A stretch of 64,000 nucleotides of DNA from Xiphias gladius (lineage: Eukaryota > Chordata > Actinopteri > Istiophoriformes > Xiphiidae). The position numbers and the translations under genes are program-made. The DNA is taken from positions 14,318,206 to 14,382,205 of the forward strand of contig NC_053417.1 in NCBI RefSeq assembly GCF_016859285.1. The letters run 5' to 3'. The number at the start of each line of letters is the position of its first letter. Positions within the stretch are counted from its first letter, which is position 1. The notes below the pieces were generated by a model. That model searched no databases. It was given only the letters and a program-made list of their open reading frames with translations, and was not told the origin of the DNA. Of this stretch, positions 60,929 to 64,000 are shown piece by piece.

Positions 60929-60974
60929 ATTATTATTATTATTTATTATCATTATTATTATTATTATTATTATA
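60929..60974. repeat. (ATT)n microsatellite
   Basis: About thirteen ATT units with two interruptions. Confidence 0.85.
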
Positions 60975-61289
60975 GTTAAGTATCATTTCAGCAATAGCCG
61001 AATCTGTCGAGACAACATTTTTCAAACCTTAATCAAAAAGAGCAAGCGCAAAAATCTGTAGTTACACCCAGACAATTTAATCTGTCAAACAGCTACCTCA
61101 TTGCTGTCAATAAATCAGTGTGCACTGAAAGACAGTTTAATTTGCATCATAACTGAATGAGTGGGTATTCCCTGGAGGGCGTGTAGGAAGGACTCTCGTG
61201 TGCTCCTCGCGTGTATTGAACACTGCGTGATCATTAAAGTTAGTCACGACAGAAAGTATGATTCACTCACAGCATTAGAAGAAAAACAA

Positions 61290-61345
61290 CCAACCAACAA
61301 ACGAAACAAAAAAACAAAACAAAAACAAACAAACAAAAAAAAAAA
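61290..61345. repeat. A-rich (CAAA)n-like tract
   Basis: Degenerate AACAAAC/ACAAAAC repeats end in a run of about nine A. Confidence 0.7.
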
Positions 61346-61379
61346 CCCCAAAGAATAAAAATATCACCCTTTGTCAGCC

Positions 61380-62101
61380 AATCATGTCAGCTCAGTGACG
61401 AACTTCCTGGTCACATTCTCTCGTAGGTCCCAGTCCCCTCTCACTGATGGGTATGTGTGCTCCTGTACGGCAGTCAACAGGGAGGACACGGTCTGAAAGC
61501 GGAGACACGGGCTCAAAGTGAGAAGAGGGAGGAAATTGTCTGCCCGGAGGAAAAGCTGTCACATAGCTAGCGTGGTCGGAGCAAGACCAGGGGAGGAACC
61601 ACAAATGCTTGTTACTCCGTGTTAGCGCTTAGCCCAAGGACGTACTAGGAAAAACAAACACAGGCGAGACTGGGGACGAGGCGCAAGATTCGGATCGCAT
61701 TCAGCCGGGCCAGGGAAGGGGCTGCTGAAAACCCTGAAGGGATATGAGCTGGGAATACGCGCGGGTATCATGTCCTGACTACAAAAGACTAATTATCCGC
61801 GGATAAACTGCAGCAGCACGTCAGAAATAAAGGCCTCCTCCGATGGAGCGCTGTGCTCTTTAATCCGGCCAGAAACCTCCCCGACAGGCAGCGACGAGCT
61901 ACGGCAAAGGGTGAGGTGTCCAGGGGATCGCTTAGCTTAATGTTGACACGAAACCTATCAAAGGCTAAGCTAATGTCGCCGAATCGCTGAATTTCCCTTT
62001 TGCTGCTGCGGAGCATGGCTCAGTCTAATTACCGCCGAGCAGCTGTGATAACGTTTGTTCAAGTCCTTCAGTTTTTCTTCCTCTCTCTTTCTGTTCAACA
62101 G
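61380..62101 (+). promoter_or_regulatory. dtx3 promoter and likely leader exon region
   Basis: A GC- and CpG-richer block precedes dtx3. AAAGG|GTGAGG at 61,910/61,911 is a plausible donor for an untranslated first exon. The intron would end at the strong pyrimidine-rich acceptor TTCTGTTCAACAG at 62,101. The transcription start itself is not visible. Confidence 0.35.
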
Positions 62102-62129
62102 GACGCTTTATTCGCAATTGAGGGGATTT

Positions 62130-63471
62130 ATGGGATCGCAAGGTAACCTTTCACCATAAAGAAGTGACACTCCTGTGTTTGCATGTGTCTGTCAGCGGGC
62201 TTTCATGTTTTCCGCGTGTGACGGGGCTTAGTTTCCTTTGTTTACAGTCTGAATTTCTGAACAGCTGATGCGTCCGCAGCAATGCCGCGATGCTGCCTGT
62301 TGTATGTTTCTTTGACGCGCTGCAGCCACTGCGAATAGCCGCCTGTGTAGAGGTATTAGGTTTACGTTTGTCATGCACGGACACACTGCCAACACAACAA
62401 CTGGAGTAGATGTCATATTGCTTTCTCTCTCTGCATTTGATGAGCTGTTAGGCTACGTAGAAAGTAGAGCTACCACAGCCGGCGGAAACAAACACACTCC
62501 TGTGGCCATGTCTGGGCAAAAGATATCATCATTCACCATAATGCATTTGAAAATATGGCCTTATGGGGTAACTTCTGTAACTGGATTGATGCTCACACAG
62601 GTGCAAATTGTGTTTGTTTGAACGCTAATGCAAATGTGCTGATGACTTTTGTGTGTCTCTCTGTGCAGTTTCCTCTGATGAGATGAGTGTGCGTGCTGGC
62701 CAGGGCAGTGATGAGGTGCTGGTTTCACAGGCAGTGTGGGATTACCTGGCTGCAGCTGGGCGGCCCTGGCTCATTGACTTCCAGCACAAGCAGGGGATGA
62801 GTGCTGGTATAATTAGGCGGGGAGAGAGGGGGGGCTGCTGCGCCGTGAGGCTGCAACCGGTGGAAGGCTTCAGGACAACTGGTGCTGGAGTGATGGATGG
62901 ACCCATCTCCAGCGAGACACGAAAAGCCTTCATTGACTTATGCCGCTGTGCCCGCAAAGAAATGAGCAAACAGGAGGGGGGACACAAGAGGAAGAGGGTC
63001 CTGCTGCCCTGTGTGGGAGTCCTGGAGCCGAACGGTGAGGGGAGCCTGCTTCAGCCTCCACCTCCACAGCCTCGGCGCTCCCAGAGACAGCAGCAGAGGT
63101 TCAGGAAGCCTGCTGATGAGGAGGCCTGTGCCATGCTCCACGAGGCAGCCCAGAGGAAGGACATGGACTCCAGCTTGGCTTCCAACAGTGAGGCAGAGGA
63201 CAACAATACTTGTTCAATCTGCATGGGGGACATAGTGGAGAAGACTACCCTGGAGAGGTGCGGCCATTCGTTCTGTCGCTCATGCCTGGATCAAGCCTTT
63301 AAGGTGAAGAAAGCGTGTCCTGTGTGTCGGCTAGTGTATGGCCAGTTGATTGGAAACCAGCCTGCTAATGGTACAATGATCGTAGAGAGAGATCCTGATC
63401 TGGAGATTCCTGGCCACGAAGGCCATGGGTGTATCTGCATCATCTACAGCTTCCCTCCTGGCCTACAGGCG
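62130..63471 (+). CDS. dtx3: Deltex-3-like RING E3 ubiquitin ligase, 5' part (272 aa present)
   Basis: Deltex-family proteins are RING E3 ubiquitin ligases, some linked to Notch signalling. Exon 62102-62142 carries only 13 coding bases (ATG GGA TCG CAA G) and donor GTAACC. Exon 62669-63471 follows acceptor CTGTGCAG, and the split valine codon closes the frame. It then meets donor GTGAGTAGA in phase 0. An N-terminal part with VSQAVWDYL parallels the human DTX3 start. A basic, Pro/Gln-rich linker (about 110-150) follows, then a C3HC4 RING at 186-224 (CSIC, CGHSFC, CPVC). The start of the Deltex C-terminal domain comes next (YGQLIGNQPANGTM and YSFPPGLQ). KKACP and YGQLIGNQP favour DTX3 over DTX3L. 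Remaining exons lie beyond the right edge. The in-frame Met10 is an alternative start. Confidence 0.9.
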
Positions 63472-64000
63472 GTGAGTAGACTGAGAGCATGTGCAGATGC
63501 AGGTGCCACTCAGTGTTACTGGAAGTACTTTTACATCACAGTTGTTTTGGATAAGTAATACAGATCATTAAACTTTGGCAAATTTTAGAATTACATAGAA
63601 GAATCATCAAAATTCATACATTTAGGCGTAATTTGGCATAAAATCTTGTCTAGATTTTACTCCTTTAGTGTAATTGTGTATGTCGTCAATACTTCGTTCA
63701 GGATCAGATCTATTTAAACAGTCCCAGTCCGTGCAAGTCTTCCTTTCTGTCCTTTACTGTTATCCAGTTGGTTTATGCTTTAATAATCTTTACCTTCAGT
63801 TACAACTAGCCCCTAATATCCAGTTTCAGGTGGAAATACATCCAATCAAAGCTACAATCTCAGATCCAGTTGTAAACAAAATAGTTGCCCCATCACTAAA
63901 ATTCAAAACAGGCTATGAACCTGCTGTCACTCTCAAATGAACTGTCAGACCCTCCAATGCATGGGGGAACCCTAAACAACAACACAAATGACTGTTTTCG
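63472..64000 (+). other. dtx3 intron, partial
   Basis: AT-rich sequence after the GTGAGT donor. No following exon of the Deltex domain was found before the window ends. The 88-codon open frame at 63,674-63,940 shows nothing recognisable. Confidence 0.7.

Larger units (their letters stand above)
55385..61380. other. Intergenic region between ptges3 and dtx3
   Basis: About 6 kb without a supportable gene. Open frames of 107-142 codons at 56,304-56,711 (minus), 57,156-57,584 (plus) and 58,524-58,847 (minus) show no domain I recognise. They fall in low-complexity or TE-like sequence. Several microsatellites are listed separately. Confidence 0.55.

Noticed and set aside
62653-62668. GTG start for the dtx3 open frame
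   Set aside because: These bases are the pyrimidine tract and CAG acceptor of the exon. The spliced upstream ATG at 62,130 closes the frame.
1-64000. tRNA, rRNA, snoRNA or CRISPR features
   Set aside because: I saw no cloverleaf with conserved A and B boxes, no rRNA core words, no convincing box C/D or H/ACA pair in the introns, and no regularly spaced identical repeats. The tandem arrays present are microsatellites.

Overview
The window is vertebrate nuclear DNA, almost certainly from a percomorph (perch-like) teleost fish. The evidence is four multi-exon genes with GT-AG introns and fish-type protein sequences, AT-rich introns with many microsatellites, and several interspersed repeat families that I recognise from memory as common in perciform genomes. 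There is no bacterial or organellar content. Exon coordinates were read by hand from splice signals and reading-frame continuity. In each gene the exon phases close without a frameshift.

Layout: (1) 1-2,880 is intergenic, repeat-bearing DNA with a possible minus-strand exon end at the very left edge. (2) About 2,880-3,821 is a GC-richer block that probably holds the stat6 promoter and an untranslated first exon. (3) stat6 runs on the plus strand, with 19 coding exons from 12,982 to 38,856 that encode 760 residues. Intron 1 (about 9 kb) and intron 7 (8.8 kb) are crowded with repeats. Intron 7 contains a decayed DIRS1-like tyrosine-recombinase retrotransposon and an antisense pseudogene of a coiled-coil protein. 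(4) mip (aquaporin-0) is on the minus strand, 43,195-44,575, with four exons and 263 residues, convergent with stat6. (5) ptges3 (p23, the Hsp90 co-chaperone) is on the minus strand, 48,984-52,957, with eight exons and 159 residues. Its start codon is split by intron 1. (6) 53,250-61,380 is intergenic DNA with mobile-element remnants. (7) dtx3 (a RING E3 ligase of the Deltex family) starts on the plus strand at 62,130 and runs off the right edge, with 272 residues present.

The neighbours belong together by synteny rather than by pathway. STAT6, MIP, PTGES3 and DTX3 all lie on human chromosome 12q13-q14, so this is a conserved vertebrate block. Functionally they are a cytokine-activated transcription factor (IL-4/IL-13 axis), a lens water channel and adhesion protein, an Hsp90 co-chaperone, and a ubiquitin ligase.

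I found no evidence of a previously undescribed biological system. The observations most worth a second look are pore and regulatory residue changes in aquaporin-0, the short STAT6 transactivation tail with an acidic I-L-x-x-L end, the split start codon of ptges3, a tandem acceptor in stat6, the antisense coiled-coil pseudogene, and nested or terminal-inverted repeats.
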